This document shows, piece after piece, positions 1 through 9,148 of a stretch of DNA of 64,000 nucleotides. The stretch comes from Granulicella arctica. Its GTDB lineage: Bacteria > Acidobacteriota > Terriglobia > Terriglobales > Acidobacteriaceae. The translations under genes were made by a program, and so were the position numbers. A model generated the notes under the pieces. That model was not told where the DNA came from. It made no database searches and saw only the letters and a list, made by a program, of their open reading frames with translations. How positions within the stretch are numbered: position 1 is the stretch's first letter; the number at the start of each line of letters is the position of its first letter. The stretch covers positions 1,047,093 through 1,111,092 of the forward strand of contig NZ_JACCCW010000001.1 in assembly GCF_013410065.1 (NCBI RefSeq), read 5' to 3'.

Positions 1-1
1 T

Positions 2-178
2 CCGCCGGCGGTGAAGGTGGCCTGCGCACAGATCGTGAAGAACGCACAGGCAATGCCATCGACGAGCGTGAAGGCCAGCAGGATGGACACGCTCCAGATG
101 CAGTACTTCGGCGGCAGTCTCATCGACCCGCAGGTACAGGGGCTGCTGCGGCCCTATCTCGCGCAGAGGATCGGGTAA
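2..178 (+). CDS. Phage head-tail connector protein, C-terminal part (cut by window edge)
   Basis: An open frame enters from the left edge and ends with TAA at 176-178, giving the last 58 residues. The tail 'QYFGGSLIDPQVQ' followed by 'LLRPYLAQRIG' resembles the C-terminus of gp6-like head-tail connector proteins, which form the ring between portal and tail. It lies 4 bp upstream of another small phage-type gene and belongs to the same plus-strand run of structural genes. The N-terminus is outside the window, so the family call rests on context and the C-terminal residues only. Confidence 0.5.
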   Translation, partial: PPAVKVACAQIVKNAQAMPSTSVKASRMDTLQMQYFGGSLIDPQVQGLLRPYLAQRIG

Positions 179-182
179 CGCC

Positions 183-614
183 ATGGCCGATGTGATGCAG
201 ACAACCACAGCCGCCATACGCGCTGCCGATACTCTGTTGCGCAGTGCAGGCGGACGCAGCGTGCTGCTCCGCACCCCTTCGCCCGGGACGCCGGGAGATG
301 CGACCGAGCAACTCGGATTGGCGACGCCAACCTTTCAGGATATTGAGCTCGCGCCGGTCGTCTTTCGCAAAGCGCGCGCGCTCTTCCCCGTGGGCAAGGG
401 CCCGCAGTGGGAGCTTCTCGTCTCCGCGACAGCCGTGCAAGCGGTCGTGAGAACACTGGCGTATGAGTCGGCCAGCGTTCTTTTCCGCAACGCCTATGGT
501 GTGCTGGTGGACGCGACGCTGATGGAGATCGTGTCCGCTACCGGCGCGCAGATCTTCGGTGCGCCTTATATCTACCGGCTGGTTCTGCGAGAGCCAATCT
601 CGCTGCTGACCTAA
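183..614 (+). CDS. Small phage neck/tail-completion-like protein, uncharacterised
   Basis: A 143-residue protein with no signal peptide or membrane segment. The ATG follows the connector stop by 4 bp, so the two genes are probably co-translated. No named domain can be recognised. Its size and position between a connector and a tail-tube-like gene fit a head-closure or neck protein, but that is inferred from gene order. The product is rich in Ala, Val and Leu, and its C-terminal third ('IYRLVLREPISLLT') looks like beta structure. Confidence 0.5.
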   Translation: MADVMQTTTAAIRAADTLLRSAGGRSVLLRTPSPGTPGDATEQLGLATPTFQDIELAPVVFRKARALFPVGKGPQWELLVSATAVQAVVRTLAYESASVLFRNAYGVLVDATLMEIVSATGAQIFGAPYIYRLVLREPISLLT

Positions 615-638
615 TTGTGCTTGGAAAGGTTACATGAA

Positions 639-1145
639 ATGGAGAATGCGAAAGATACGTTCTACATCATGCTGCGCGACCGGTTAACCGCGTTGAATCC
701 GGAGCGAACAATCTCCGTTCGCGGAGTGGTTCGACCGGGCGTACTCGTGGAAGAGAACGAGTTGGTTACCGATGCCGTGGTGCCGGATGCGTTCACGCTG
801 CGCTGGACAGCGCTTGCAGTCGATCCTCGCGGGCCGCTACCGCTGACGACGCTAACCTGCGAGATCCGCTACGCGACCGACGGCAACGCAGGCAATGCAG
901 GCATGGATCGCGGTCGGCTGCTCGCAGCGATGGACGTCGAGCTATCCTCCGCGCTGCGCGCCGCGCCGCATCACGTCGTGAAGATGAACTACGCGGGCAG
1001 CAGCGTCGGCGTGGCTCCGGTGGCGATGGCGACGAATATTTTCTGGAGCGATGTGACCTTTGCTCCCACGGTCACAACAGACGAACAACTATCGCGAGTC
1101 GCAACGGTCGAGGTGTTTTGTTACCAGGAGGCAGGCGAGCAATGA
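639..1145 (+). CDS. Phage tail terminator/minor tail-like protein, uncharacterised
   Basis: A 168-residue protein. I chose ATG 639 over the in-frame TTG at 615 because GGAAAGG at 620-626 is a well-placed ribosome site. The stop overlaps the start of the next gene (ATGA), which indicates translational coupling. The middle ('TLRWTALAVDPRGPLPLTTL') followed by a cytosolic-type beta pattern resembles small tail-completion proteins that bind the end of the tail tube. No diagnostic motif is visible, so the role is inferred from order and size: connector, neck, this gene, tube-like protein, fibre. Confidence 0.45.
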   Translation: MENAKDTFYIMLRDRLTALNPERTISVRGVVRPGVLVEENELVTDAVVPDAFTLRWTALAVDPRGPLPLTTLTCEIRYATDGNAGNAGMDRGRLLAAMDVELSSALRAAPHHVVKMNYAGSSVGVAPVAMATNIFWSDVTFAPTVTTDEQLSRVATVEVFCYQEAGEQ

Positions 1146-2119
1146 CAACGACAGTAGTGGCAGCAACGCCTCCGGTAACGCGGCGCGTGCGCGCCTACTT
1201 CGCTCCGGTCAATCGCGCGGCAGCAACTCCATCGATCTTCGACGCGGCTCAAACGGGCGCATTCTCGCTCGACGCGCCGCCTGCGCCATGGGTCGATCTC
1301 GGCTGGTGCACAGGCTTCACACGCAAGAGCGGAACGAAGGTGGCGGTCGTGCAGTTGGGCTCTCCCGCGATCACGCAGTCGCAGATGCGCACCGAGGTTG
1401 AGGCGACTGTATCGCTCCAGTTCGAGAGCTGGGGCAAGCTACAGCTCGCTCTGGCCGCGGGTTCGCAACAGATGAACCTATTGCAGACTGCAACAGGTGC
1501 AGCCGCGAATGGTAGCGGTGGTATCGCGGCAACAGCCGCACCGTTGACACCGGATGGCACTTCGACAGCGACCCGGTTGAGCGTCGGAGCGGCAGCAGCA
1601 ACAGCGTTCTCCGCAGGCGACCTGGTCGCGGTAGACGTGGACTACAGCGGTCAAACGGGATTTGTCGGGAGCGGCGTCAGTGCTGCCTATGTGCGTTCGA
1701 GCAGCGCCGTAGGAGGCGATGCAAACTACGTTCGCCGCGTGTCGCTGAATGTGGGACGCGTAGTCGCAGTGAACGAGGGATCGATACAACTGGCGGCTCC
1801 ACTACCTGCCGGTGTGCCGACGACAGCAATGAAGGTGAGCGCGTTGGCAGGCTTCGTCGATCGCGAGGGAGGCAGCTTCTTTCAAGAGTGGTCCGCACTC
1901 TTCGTCATGCAGGGCGAGCAGGGAGATCGCGTGATCTTCCACTATCCGCGCTTGCAGGCGATGCAGGGTTCGGCTGAGGTTGTCGAGACTCTCGTGGCTC
2001 CGCTTGAACAGATGCGGCTCGCAGGAGCCTTCCGCGCACTGCCCGTGAAGGACGCCAACGATGGCGAGATGGTGTTGTGTTTCCGGAGCTACCTGCCGGG
2101 CGCGATGCGTGCGGTTTAG
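1142..2119 (+). CDS. Phage tail tube/major tail-like protein
   Basis: A 325-residue protein beginning MTTTVVAATPPV. ATG 1142 is preceded by AGGAGG at about 1125-1130 and overlaps the previous stop by four bases. The sequence is rich in Ala, Gly, Ser and Thr with alternating beta patterns ('VEATVSLQFESWGKLQLALA', 'VVAVNEGSIQLAAPLP') and has no membrane segment, as in tail-tube and tail-sheath-adjacent proteins. The position directly before the fibre gene supports a tail role. The family is not identified with certainty. Confidence 0.5.
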   Translation: MTTTVVAATPPVTRRVRAYFAPVNRAAATPSIFDAAQTGAFSLDAPPAPWVDLGWCTGFTRKSGTKVAVVQLGSPAITQSQMRTEVEATVSLQFESWGKLQLALAAGSQQMNLLQTATGAAANGSGGIAATAAPLTPDGTSTATRLSVGAAAATAFSAGDLVAVDVDYSGQTGFVGSGVSAAYVRSSSAVGGDANYVRRVSLNVGRVVAVNEGSIQLAAPLPAGVPTTAMKVSALAGFVDREGGSFFQEWSALFVMQGEQGDRVIFHYPRLQAMQGSAEVVETLVAPLEQMRLAGAFRALPVKDANDGEMVLCFRSYLPGAMRAV

Positions 2120-2154
2120 AGCAATTCGGCTCAAAGAATTTCAAGGAGATCAGC

Positions 2155-5100
2155 ATGAGTTGGAAGCATTGGATACCCAGAGGGTGGACGCTCGTCGTTG
2201 TTCTACTGACGGCGATGATGATGACGACAGGGCCGGGAACGGCGCTGTTGGCGCAGGTAATAACAACACAGGTCGCCGATACGGTCTATCGCGCGGACGG
2301 CAGCACGGCAACCGGAACGGTGGTGATTAGTTGGCCTGAGTTCACGACGGCCACAGGCCAGTCCGTGCCTGCCGGTAGCACCTCCGCAACCATCGCAACA
2401 GGCGGCGTGTTGAGCGTGCAACTGGCGCCGAACGCAGGCTCGAACCCGATGGGAAGCTACTACACCGTCGTCTATCACCTGGATGACGGCAGCACCAGCA
2501 AGGAGTACTGGGTCGTTCCTGCCAGCACATCGCCGGTGCAGGTCAGCGCGATCCGCAGCACGGTCCTGCCGGCCTCCGTCGCGATGCAGACCGTGAGCAA
2601 GAGCTATGTCGATACGGCGATCGCGGCGGCTGTCTCCGGCGTCCCGCTCGACAGCTCCACGCCCTATGTCGAGAAGGCCGGCGACACCATGACCGGGCCG
2701 CTCGTTCTTTCCGGCGATCCTGTCTCCGCGACACAGGCGGCTGATAAGAACTACGTCGACACCTCCGTGCAGGCGGTAGCCGCCGGTGTTGGCCAGAAGG
2801 TCTCGCTGGTGCCCCAGGCCACACAGACGGTAGTCCAGCCGACAGGATCGCTGTTGCAGGTCAACAACCTGAATGGTGTGGAGTACGCTACTCAGTACGT
2901 AACAGGCAATGGAAACAACGGCATCGTCAACGCCACCAGCAGCACCGACTGCGCCAGCGGATGCGAGGTTAAGGTTGCGGCGGCCTACAACACGAAGGAA
3001 TCCTACGCGCCCACAACCTGGAACAATCAGACCCACATCGAGGATGCGCGGCTGGGAGGGAGGTACGACGCCTTTCTGAACCCCGGCATTGTCGGCGAGA
3101 CAATCGCTCAGACGATCGATCTCGTCTCGACGCAGAACACTGGAATCTCCGGCCAGACGGTTGTTCAGACTGTCCCCAACGCCATCGCGCTCGATCTTTC
3201 GATGGAAGCGCCTACCGGTGGGTCGAACTTATTTCCCCAAAGCATCGAACCGACGGTGCCGTACTTCAAAAGCAACTTCCTCGTACAACATACATCGGGC
3301 ACCTTCAACACGATGGGGCAACACATTCTCGATGGCAAAGTTATCTACTGCTATGGAGTAGGAGATTGCCTGATCGGGGCTCAGTTCATGTACGCCTCAG
3401 GCGGTTTTCGCGATGAGGCTGACGAAGCCTCACACCCCTTCGACCTGTCTTTCATCGAAGACCCACAGGTGTTCACCGGCACCTGTACGAGCGGATGCAC
3501 CACCGGCTCAACCTCTGTCATGGTGACGAGCACCGCGGCAGCCGGCACACAAGGCGAAGGCCGCTACCTCATCGATAAGAACCCTACCAACGTCATCAGC
3601 TCTGGCATCCTCACCGGAGGCACCAGCGGAGCACCGTATCCCACGGCGGCGTTCAGTGGAACCTCATTCCCCATCAGCGTGTTCTTCTCCACCGCGCAAC
3701 TCGCTCCCTCGCAGACGAACAATGTAGCTCCAGGGACGGTGACACTGCCGATCGCAACCAGCGGCGTCACCACCGGTTTTGCCACCAACACCGCGGCAGC
3801 ACCCTCCGCCACCGGTATCGCGTGTGTCGTCGATCAGGATCCTGTAGGCGGAAATCTTCCGCACAACTATGAGATGGCCACCTACACCGTCGTGGACGGA
3901 ACACACTTCCAACTCGCGTTGAAGAAGGTGCATACCTCCGGATCGACCATCGCCATCGGAGGGCTCTGCGGCTACGGGCTTGAGCAGACCGTGGACACCC
4001 ATAACGGCCTTCGACAGGTCTTCCCCGTCGTCGGCTCATTCTCTTCGACCGGGCTGTACTATGCCGGTCAACTGACTCCGATCGTCGGCGTGATGAACCA
4101 GACCAGCGCATACATCAACGTCTCCGGAACGATCGTGTCAGCCGTACGCAACAACAACGTGGTCACTCTCACTGCGTCGGGAAACTTTGCCGAGGACGTC
4201 AATGGCCTCACCATGACCGTGGCCGGTGTTACCGACAGCAGCTACAACGGCACCTTCAGCGTGACGACCACCTCCGCAAATACCTTGACCTACACGCAGA
4301 CCGGGACGAACAGCACCAGCTCCGGCGGCACCGTCTCGATCGTCACCGGAGGGTTCGCGCTGTATCCGATGGCCGAGGTCCTCGGTGTTCTGAACCCAAC
4401 GACCAAGCTGGTCGATGGACAGATGACTCTGGCTCCGAACACCGTCGCCTGGGCCACAGGAGATGCCATCGAACAGCCTCACTACTATGAGGAGAAGGTC
4501 TCCCCGGATACGGAGTACATCTCGCAGTCAGTGCCTCGCCCTGAGGCATCCCTGGCAGGCGGCATCAACTACCAGGGTTACAACTCGCAAGGACTCTCTG
4601 GCTGGCAGATCGCGAACTCGACCCCCGCAAGCAACTACATCGGTGCCGGTGGAACCCTTTTGGCTCCCTATGCGGCCTACGTGGCCAAAGGCGCCTGGCA
4701 GCAGAGCATGGTGCTCGACGCCGGATCAACGAGCGTCTTCAACATCCACTGCAGCTATCACGGCTGCGGCCGATGGAACAGCACCTACGATCTCTTCGAT
4801 CTGTACAGCAACACCGGCGTGGAGACGATCCGATTCATGCCGCAGAGCAGTATCTTGAATGTCACGATGCGCGGCACGACCTATCAGTTCACCCCGCAGG
4901 CATTCACCGCAGGCACCATCAACGCCACCACCGTCAACGCGACCACCATCAATGGTTCCGTCAGCGGCAACAGCATCACCAGCGGAGCGGTGGCCGCGGC
5001 CTATCTGCCTTTGCTGGGAGCCTCAGGCACCACCCATGCCCCAGGCATCGTACCCGACCCCGGCGCAACCAGCGGAACCACACACTTTCTGCGCGAAGAC

Positions 5101-6747
5101 GGAACCTGGAGCGTCCCCGTAGGCAGTGCGGTCTCAGCCGGTCTCCTGTCCGGCGCAAGCGCGGACTACAACTTCCTTCAGGGTTCGGGAACGACCATTA
5201 CCGACAGCACAGGCAACGGTAATACCGGCACCCTTTCAACCACCGCCGCGCCGACATGGACCGCGACCGGGCTCGCCTTTGTGCCCGGCCAGGGCGTCAG
5301 TCTGCCCGCCACGCTCAATGGAACCCAGACCTACTTCATGGGTCTCTACATCAATCCGCTCACCGCAGGAACCCAGACCATCAATCAGTATCCGGTCCTG
5401 CTTTCGAGCAGCGCCGGAGGCAGCGGCTTCAACTTCATGTATAGCTACACGCCCTCTGCCAACGGCGGTTTCATCTCGAACGCCTACGCGCCGACGCTGT
5501 ATGTCAACAGCCAGGCAGCAACCATCACGCCCAACCTGCTCTCCGGCTTCCATGTGCTCGCCGCCGTGCTTGGCACCGGATCGGGCAACACGGATCACAT
5601 CTACATCGACGGCGTCGAGGTCGCCAACTACACCCGGCAGGGCACATCCGCAGGCACGCAGACAACCGGCAATCTCTTCCTCGGCTCCTCCGCGGTCAGT
5701 CCATGGGCGACCTCCGGGTTCAATGGCACCATGTACCGGCTCCGCACCTATGCCACGCAGCTCAGCGCCTCAACCGTGCAGTCGGTCAGCCTCGCAATCG
5801 CCAACGAGATCGCCTCCCGCGGCGTTCCCGTATCCCCGGTCAACATCCCGCTGGCGACGCCTCAGCTTCAGGCCATCGGAGACTCGATCACCTATGGCCA
5901 GGGCGTCACAACGCCGTGGCCGTCGCTGCTCGGCCTCACCAACCAGCCCGCGTACACCATCACCGACTGGGGCATCACAGGCATCACCCTGTCGGCCATC
6001 AATGGCTCCGATCCGAACCGGGCCGCGCTCCGCTGCCATTCCAGCTCCGGGCCGTCGGTCGCCGTTGTCTTCGCCGGAACGAACGACTTCGCCATCATGC
6101 CGACCTCGGCCACAGCGCTCTTTGCCAACATGATGGGCGAGGTCCAGACCATGAAACAGGCGGGTTGCCGCGTCTTCGTCGGCACCATGCTTTCGCGGAC
6201 CGGCAACGATGTCTCCAGCAACACCCTCGACTCCGACAAGGACGCCTACGACGCGCTAATCCTGGCGCAGGCAAAGGCCGGCGGTGCCGACGGCATCATC
6301 GACTTCGCCGCCAACCCGCTGCTCGGAGCCGATGGCGCAAACGCCAACACCTCCTTCCAGTCCGATCACATCCACCCAACCCAGGCCGGGCAGCAGCTTC
6401 TCGCCAACGCCGCCAGCAACGCCCTGAACTACTACTTCGGCTACAACGAGACCAACCCGCATGTCGTCACCACGCTCGGCTACTCGATGACGGCAGCCGA
6501 CGGCTACCTCAGCCTCTCCGGCCTCACCGACGCGGGTACGCTGACGCTGCCCGACTGCACCGGCCAGAGCGGTGCCGCCTACCGGATCAACAATCCGCAG
6601 TCGAGCTACGCCGTCTCGGTCGTGCCGCTCAACAGCAGCCAGCTCATCAACGGCCTCAGCACCGTCACCGTGCCGTCGAATACCACGCTGACCCTGCGGG
6701 ATGTTCCGAATCCGAAGACCGTCTCCGGCTGCCACTGGGAGATGTAA
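2155..6747 (+). CDS. Large tail-fibre-like protein with LamG-like and SGNH hydrolase domains
   Basis: A 1530-residue protein. ATG 2155 is preceded by AAGGAGAT. Residues 1 to about 34 look like a secretion signal (basic start, 'VVVLLTAMMM', then Ala-Leu-Leu-Ala-Gln). Residues about 140-210 carry tail-fibre-style repeats ('KSYVDTA', 'AGDTMTGPLVLSGDP', 'KNYVDTS'). A Ser/Thr/Gly-rich beta region follows. A LamG/concanavalin-like jelly roll lies at about 995-1230 ('DHIYIDGVEVANY'). The C-terminal SGNH esterase has GDSITYGQG at 1242, GTND at 1308 and the Asp/His pair in SDHIHPT at 1403-1407. It probably binds and de-esterifies a surface polysaccharide, as tail spikes do. The signal peptide is unusual for a phage fibre and leaves open a secreted host adhesin or esterase. 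Confidence 0.7.
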   Translation: MSWKHWIPRGWTLVVVLLTAMMMTTGPGTALLAQVITTQVADTVYRADGSTATGTVVISWPEFTTATGQSVPAGSTSATIATGGVLSVQLAPNAGSNPMGSYYTVVYHLDDGSTSKEYWVVPASTSPVQVSAIRSTVLPASVAMQTVSKSYVDTAIAAAVSGVPLDSSTPYVEKAGDTMTGPLVLSGDPVSATQAADKNYVDTSVQAVAAGVGQKVSLVPQATQTVVQPTGSLLQVNNLNGVEYATQYVTGNGNNGIVNATSSTDCASGCEVKVAAAYNTKESYAPTTWNNQTHIEDARLGGRYDAFLNPGIVGETIAQTIDLVSTQNTGISGQTVVQTVPNAIALDLSMEAPTGGSNLFPQSIEPTVPYFKSNFLVQHTSGTFNTMGQHILDGKVIYCYGVGDCLIGAQFMYASGGFRDEADEASHPFDLSFIEDPQVFTGTCTSGCTTGSTSVMVTSTAAAGTQGEGRYLIDKNPTNVISSGILTGGTSGAPYPTAAFSGTSFPISVFFSTAQLAPSQTNNVAPGTVTLPIATSGVTTGFATNTAAAPSATGIACVVDQDPVGGNLPHNYEMATYTVVDGTHFQLALKKVHTSGSTIAIGGLCGYGLEQTVDTHNGLRQVFPVVGSFSSTGLYYAGQLTPIVGVMNQTSAYINVSGTIVSAVRNNNVVTLTASGNFAEDVNGLTMTVAGVTDSSYNGTFSVTTTSANTLTYTQTGTNSTSSGGTVSIVTGGFALYPMAEVLGVLNPTTKLVDGQMTLAPNTVAWATGDAIEQPHYYEEKVSPDTEYISQSVPRPEASLAGGINYQGYNSQGLSGWQIANSTPASNYIGAGGTLLAPYAAYVAKGAWQQSMVLDAGSTSVFNIHCSYHGCGRWNSTYDLFDLYSNTGVETIRFMPQSSILNVTMRGTTYQFTPQAFTAGTINATTVNATTINGSVSGNSITSGAVAAAYLPLLGASGTTHAPGIVPDPGATSGTTHFLREDGTWSVPVGSAVSAGLLSGASADYNFLQGSGTTITDSTGNGNTGTLSTTAAPTWTATGLAFVPGQGVSLPATLNGTQTYFMGLYINPLTAGTQTINQYPVLLSSSAGGSGFNFMYSYTPSANGGFISNAYAPTLYVNSQAATITPNLLSGFHVLAAVLGTGSGNTDHIYIDGVEVANYTRQGTSAGTQTTGNLFLGSSAVSPWATSGFNGTMYRLRTYATQLSASTVQSVSLAIANEIASRGVPVSPVNIPLATPQLQAIGDSITYGQGVTTPWPSLLGLTNQPAYTITDWGITGITLSAINGSDPNRAALRCHSSSGPSVAVVFAGTNDFAIMPTSATALFANMMGEVQTMKQAGCRVFVGTMLSRTGNDVSSNTLDSDKDAYDALILAQAKAGGADGIIDFAANPLLGADGANANTSFQSDHIHPTQAGQQLLANAASNALNYYFGYNETNPHVVTTLGYSMTAADGYLSLSGLTDAGTLTLPDCTGQSGAAYRINNPQSSYAVSVVPLNSSQLINGLSTVTVPSNTTLTLRDVPNPKTVSGCHWEM

Positions 6748-6766
6748 CCAGGAGGGCAACGCGCAC

Positions 6767-6805
6767 GGCCGGGTCTCCGCTGCTTCACCAGGCGGAGACC
6801 CGGCC
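6767..6805 (+). terminator. Perfect 14-bp hairpin after the fibre gene
   Basis: Arms GGCCGGGTCTCCGC (6767-6780) and its exact complement (6792-6805) enclose an 11-nt loop, 19 nt after the fibre stop. There is no T-run, so this may be a transcript-end stabiliser or Rho-assisted stop rather than a classic intrinsic terminator. Confidence 0.5.
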
Positions 6806-6839
6806 CGCGCCGCCGAGCTAGCAAAATCGATGGGGCGCG

Positions 6840-8333
6840 ATGGAAAAATCAATGAGTGTGGAGGAGCTGCTGGCTCTGGGGAGAGAGCTTGCCGCGCCGC
6901 CCAAAACATCCGAAGGTGAAAATAACTTTATCCGCCACGCCCGAAGGCTGCTGCGCGTGCGCGACCGCGAAGGCCAACTGGCTCCGCTCGACGCAAACGA
7001 GGCGCAGAAAAACTTCGAGCTGGCACGCGGACAAAAAAATATCGTCCTCAAGGCCCGTCAGATGGGCATGACCACCTGGATCTCCGGCCGCTTCTTTCTC
7101 CGGACGATCACCCAGCGCGGCGTCCTCACCGTGCAGGTCGCGCAAACCCGCGAGGCCGCCGAAGCAATATTCCGCATCGTCCAGCGCTTCTGGGAGTACC
7201 TGCCCGAGGAGTACCGCCAGGGCCCCCTGCGCCGCAGCCGCAAGAACATGGGCCAGATGGTCTTCCCCGAGCTCGACAGCGAGTTCCGCATCGTCACCGC
7301 AGGCGACAAGAACGCCGGTCGCGGCATGACCATCCAGAACCTGCACTGTAGCGAGGTCTCCCGCTGGCCCGGCGACGCCCGCGAAACCCTCGCCGGACTC
7401 CGCGCCGCCCTCTCGCCCACCGGAGAGATGGTCCTCGAGTCCACACCCAACGGCGCGATGGGCTGCTTCTACGACGAGTGGACGCAAGCCGAAGTCAGCG
7501 GCCTCAAACGCCACTTCTTCCCCTGGTGGCTCGAGAGCGCCTACGTCTCCGCGCCCGCTACCGAGTTCAACGACGAAGAGCTCGAGCTGATGCGGCGGCA
7601 CAACCTCAGCGCCTGCCAGATCGGCTACCGCCGCACCCTCGAGGCCGACTACCGCAACCTCCACGCGCAGGAGTTCGCCGAAGACCCCGAGCGCTGCTTC
7701 CGCGCCACCGGCGAGTGCTGCTTCGAGATCGAAGCCATCGAGCAGCGCATGCAGGAGCTCGGCGAACCCGTCTCCAGGAACCCGCGCAACACGCTGCTCA
7801 CCTGGATGCCACCCGTCCCTGACAGGCAATACCTCGTCGCCGTCGATACCGCGGGCGGCGGCGCAGAAGGAGACTTCTCCGTCGCGCAGGTCATCGATCT
7901 CGCCACCGGCATCCAGTGCGCCGAGCTGCAACAGCGCCTGCGCCCCATCCCATTCACCCAGGAGGCCGCAAAGCTGGCGCGCCAATACAACAACGCGATG
8001 ATCGTCGTCGAGCGCAACAACCATGGCACCGGTATCCTCGCCCTCCTCATCCGCATGGAGAACTACACCAACCTCTACGAGCAGAACGGCAACGAAGGCT
8101 GGCTGACCAACGCGGCCTCCAAGCCCGCCGCCATCGCGCTCCTCGGCGCACTGCTCGTCCAGAGCCCCGGGATGTTCCTCAGCAAGCGCCTGCTCGCCGA
8201 GTGCCGCACCTTCGTCACCCGCGCCAACGGCAGCACCGGAGCCATCGCCGGCGCACACGACGACTGCGTCATGGCCATGGCCATCGCCCAACAGGTCCGC
8301 ACGGAGCTGATGCTGAAGAAGCGTAGCAGTTAG
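6840..8333 (+). CDS. Phage terminase large subunit
   Basis: A 497-residue DNA-packaging motor. The N-terminal ATPase has a variant Walker A, 'KARQMGMTT' (71-79), where Met replaces the usual Lys. Similar deviant loops (KARQxGxTT) occur in several terminase families. A Walker-B-like strand ends in 'LHCSEVSRW'. The C-terminal RNase H-like nuclease shows acidic residues in 'VAVDTAGGGAEGDFSVAQV', 'IVVERNNHGTG' and 'AGAHDDCVMAMA'. The start used is ATG 6840; ATG 6852 is an alternative. It is full length with no frame break, so packaging may still work. It sits downstream of tail genes and is separated from the portal gene by 4 kb of unrelated genes, an unusual order. Confidence 0.85.
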   Translation: MEKSMSVEELLALGRELAAPPKTSEGENNFIRHARRLLRVRDREGQLAPLDANEAQKNFELARGQKNIVLKARQMGMTTWISGRFFLRTITQRGVLTVQVAQTREAAEAIFRIVQRFWEYLPEEYRQGPLRRSRKNMGQMVFPELDSEFRIVTAGDKNAGRGMTIQNLHCSEVSRWPGDARETLAGLRAALSPTGEMVLESTPNGAMGCFYDEWTQAEVSGLKRHFFPWWLESAYVSAPATEFNDEELELMRRHNLSACQIGYRRTLEADYRNLHAQEFAEDPERCFRATGECCFEIEAIEQRMQELGEPVSRNPRNTLLTWMPPVPDRQYLVAVDTAGGGAEGDFSVAQVIDLATGIQCAELQQRLRPIPFTQEAAKLARQYNNAMIVVERNNHGTGILALLIRMENYTNLYEQNGNEGWLTNAASKPAAIALLGALLVQSPGMFLSKRLLAECRTFVTRANGSTGAIAGAHDDCVMAMAIAQQVRTELMLKKRSS

Positions 8334-8335
8334 CC

Positions 8336-9046
8336 CTAAGTAAGAGCGTTGGTATTTTCGCTGATTCGCGGTGCAGCTTTGAACCGCTCAAACGTGAGTG
8401 GCTGCTCACCATCGAGCAAGTGCAGGCGTTCGCGGTAACGATCGAGTGTCTGGTTGCGGTCTTCAGTCGAGCCATGCGCTGGACTCCAGGCAACGAAAGG
8501 AGCCAACACATCGAATCCGCAGAAGGCGAAGATACCGTGCTGGATAGGAAACAGGATAACGTCCATCTCGCCATACGCGCCCCCCGGCAGGTACGACACC
8601 TCCGGGCCGCCGGTCGTCGTGACAACCATGGCGCGCTTTCCCTTGAACACGCCCTTGTCGTAATGGCGGCCATACCCGTAAGCAACACCCATGGCAAAGA
8701 CGCGGTCCACCCACCCTTTAAGAATGGCGGGCAAGCCGAACCACCACAAAGGAAACTGAAAGATGAGCAGATCGCACCAGAGCAGCTTGTCCATCTCTCC
8801 CTGAAGGAAGGACTCGAAGCCATTCTGCTCGAAGGCGTAGACCTCTTCCACCTGTTGCTTCAAATAGGACGGATCTTTGCTCGTAAGAAAGTTCCTGCGG
8901 TCGCTCACCGGATCAAAACCCATGTCGTAAAGGTCGGAGATCTGGACCGAGTGACCTTGCGCGGTGAGCGCTTCGCGTGCGACAGCAAGCATGGCGGCGT
9001 TGAAATTCTTCGGTTCCTGGATGGCGGCGACGATGAGGACATTCAT
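8336..9046 (-). CDS. NAD(P)H-dependent quinone oxidoreductase, flavodoxin fold
   Basis: A 236-residue cytosolic Flavodoxin_2 (NQO1/MdaB-like) protein. It begins 'MNVLIVAAIQEPKNFNAAML', the flavin-phosphate loop strand, and carries 'FQFPLWWFGLPAILKGWVDRV', of which the FPLWWFG...KGWVDRVF pattern is typical of the family. 'TTTGGPEVSYLPGGAYG' matches the second flavin contact. It probably reduces quinones or electrophiles by two electrons using FMN or FAD. It is convergent with the terminase (2-bp gap) and divergent from the HipA-like kinase, so it has its own promoter and looks like cargo inserted in the phage cluster. Confidence 0.85.
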   Translation of the reverse strand: MNVLIVAAIQEPKNFNAAMLAVAREALTAQGHSVQISDLYDMGFDPVSDRRNFLTSKDPSYLKQQVEEVYAFEQNGFESFLQGEMDKLLWCDLLIFQFPLWWFGLPAILKGWVDRVFAMGVAYGYGRHYDKGVFKGKRAMVVTTTGGPEVSYLPGGAYGEMDVILFPIQHGIFAFCGFDVLAPFVAWSPAHGSTEDRNQTLDRYRERLHLLDGEQPLTFERFKAAPRISENTNALT

Positions 9047-9148
9047 GGGTGTATCTACAGATGCGGACGACCGCGCAGAGATGCAAAAATGGGATCATCG
9101 GCAGTTCAGGTCTTGTGACGAAGTTTTTGCGCAGGCAGTATCCTGCAC

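Noticed and set aside
6840..8333. Inactive terminase because Walker A lacks lysine
   Set aside because: KARQMGMTT-like loops with a non-Lys residue occur in known terminase families, and the nuclease acidic residues are present, so inactivity is not supported.
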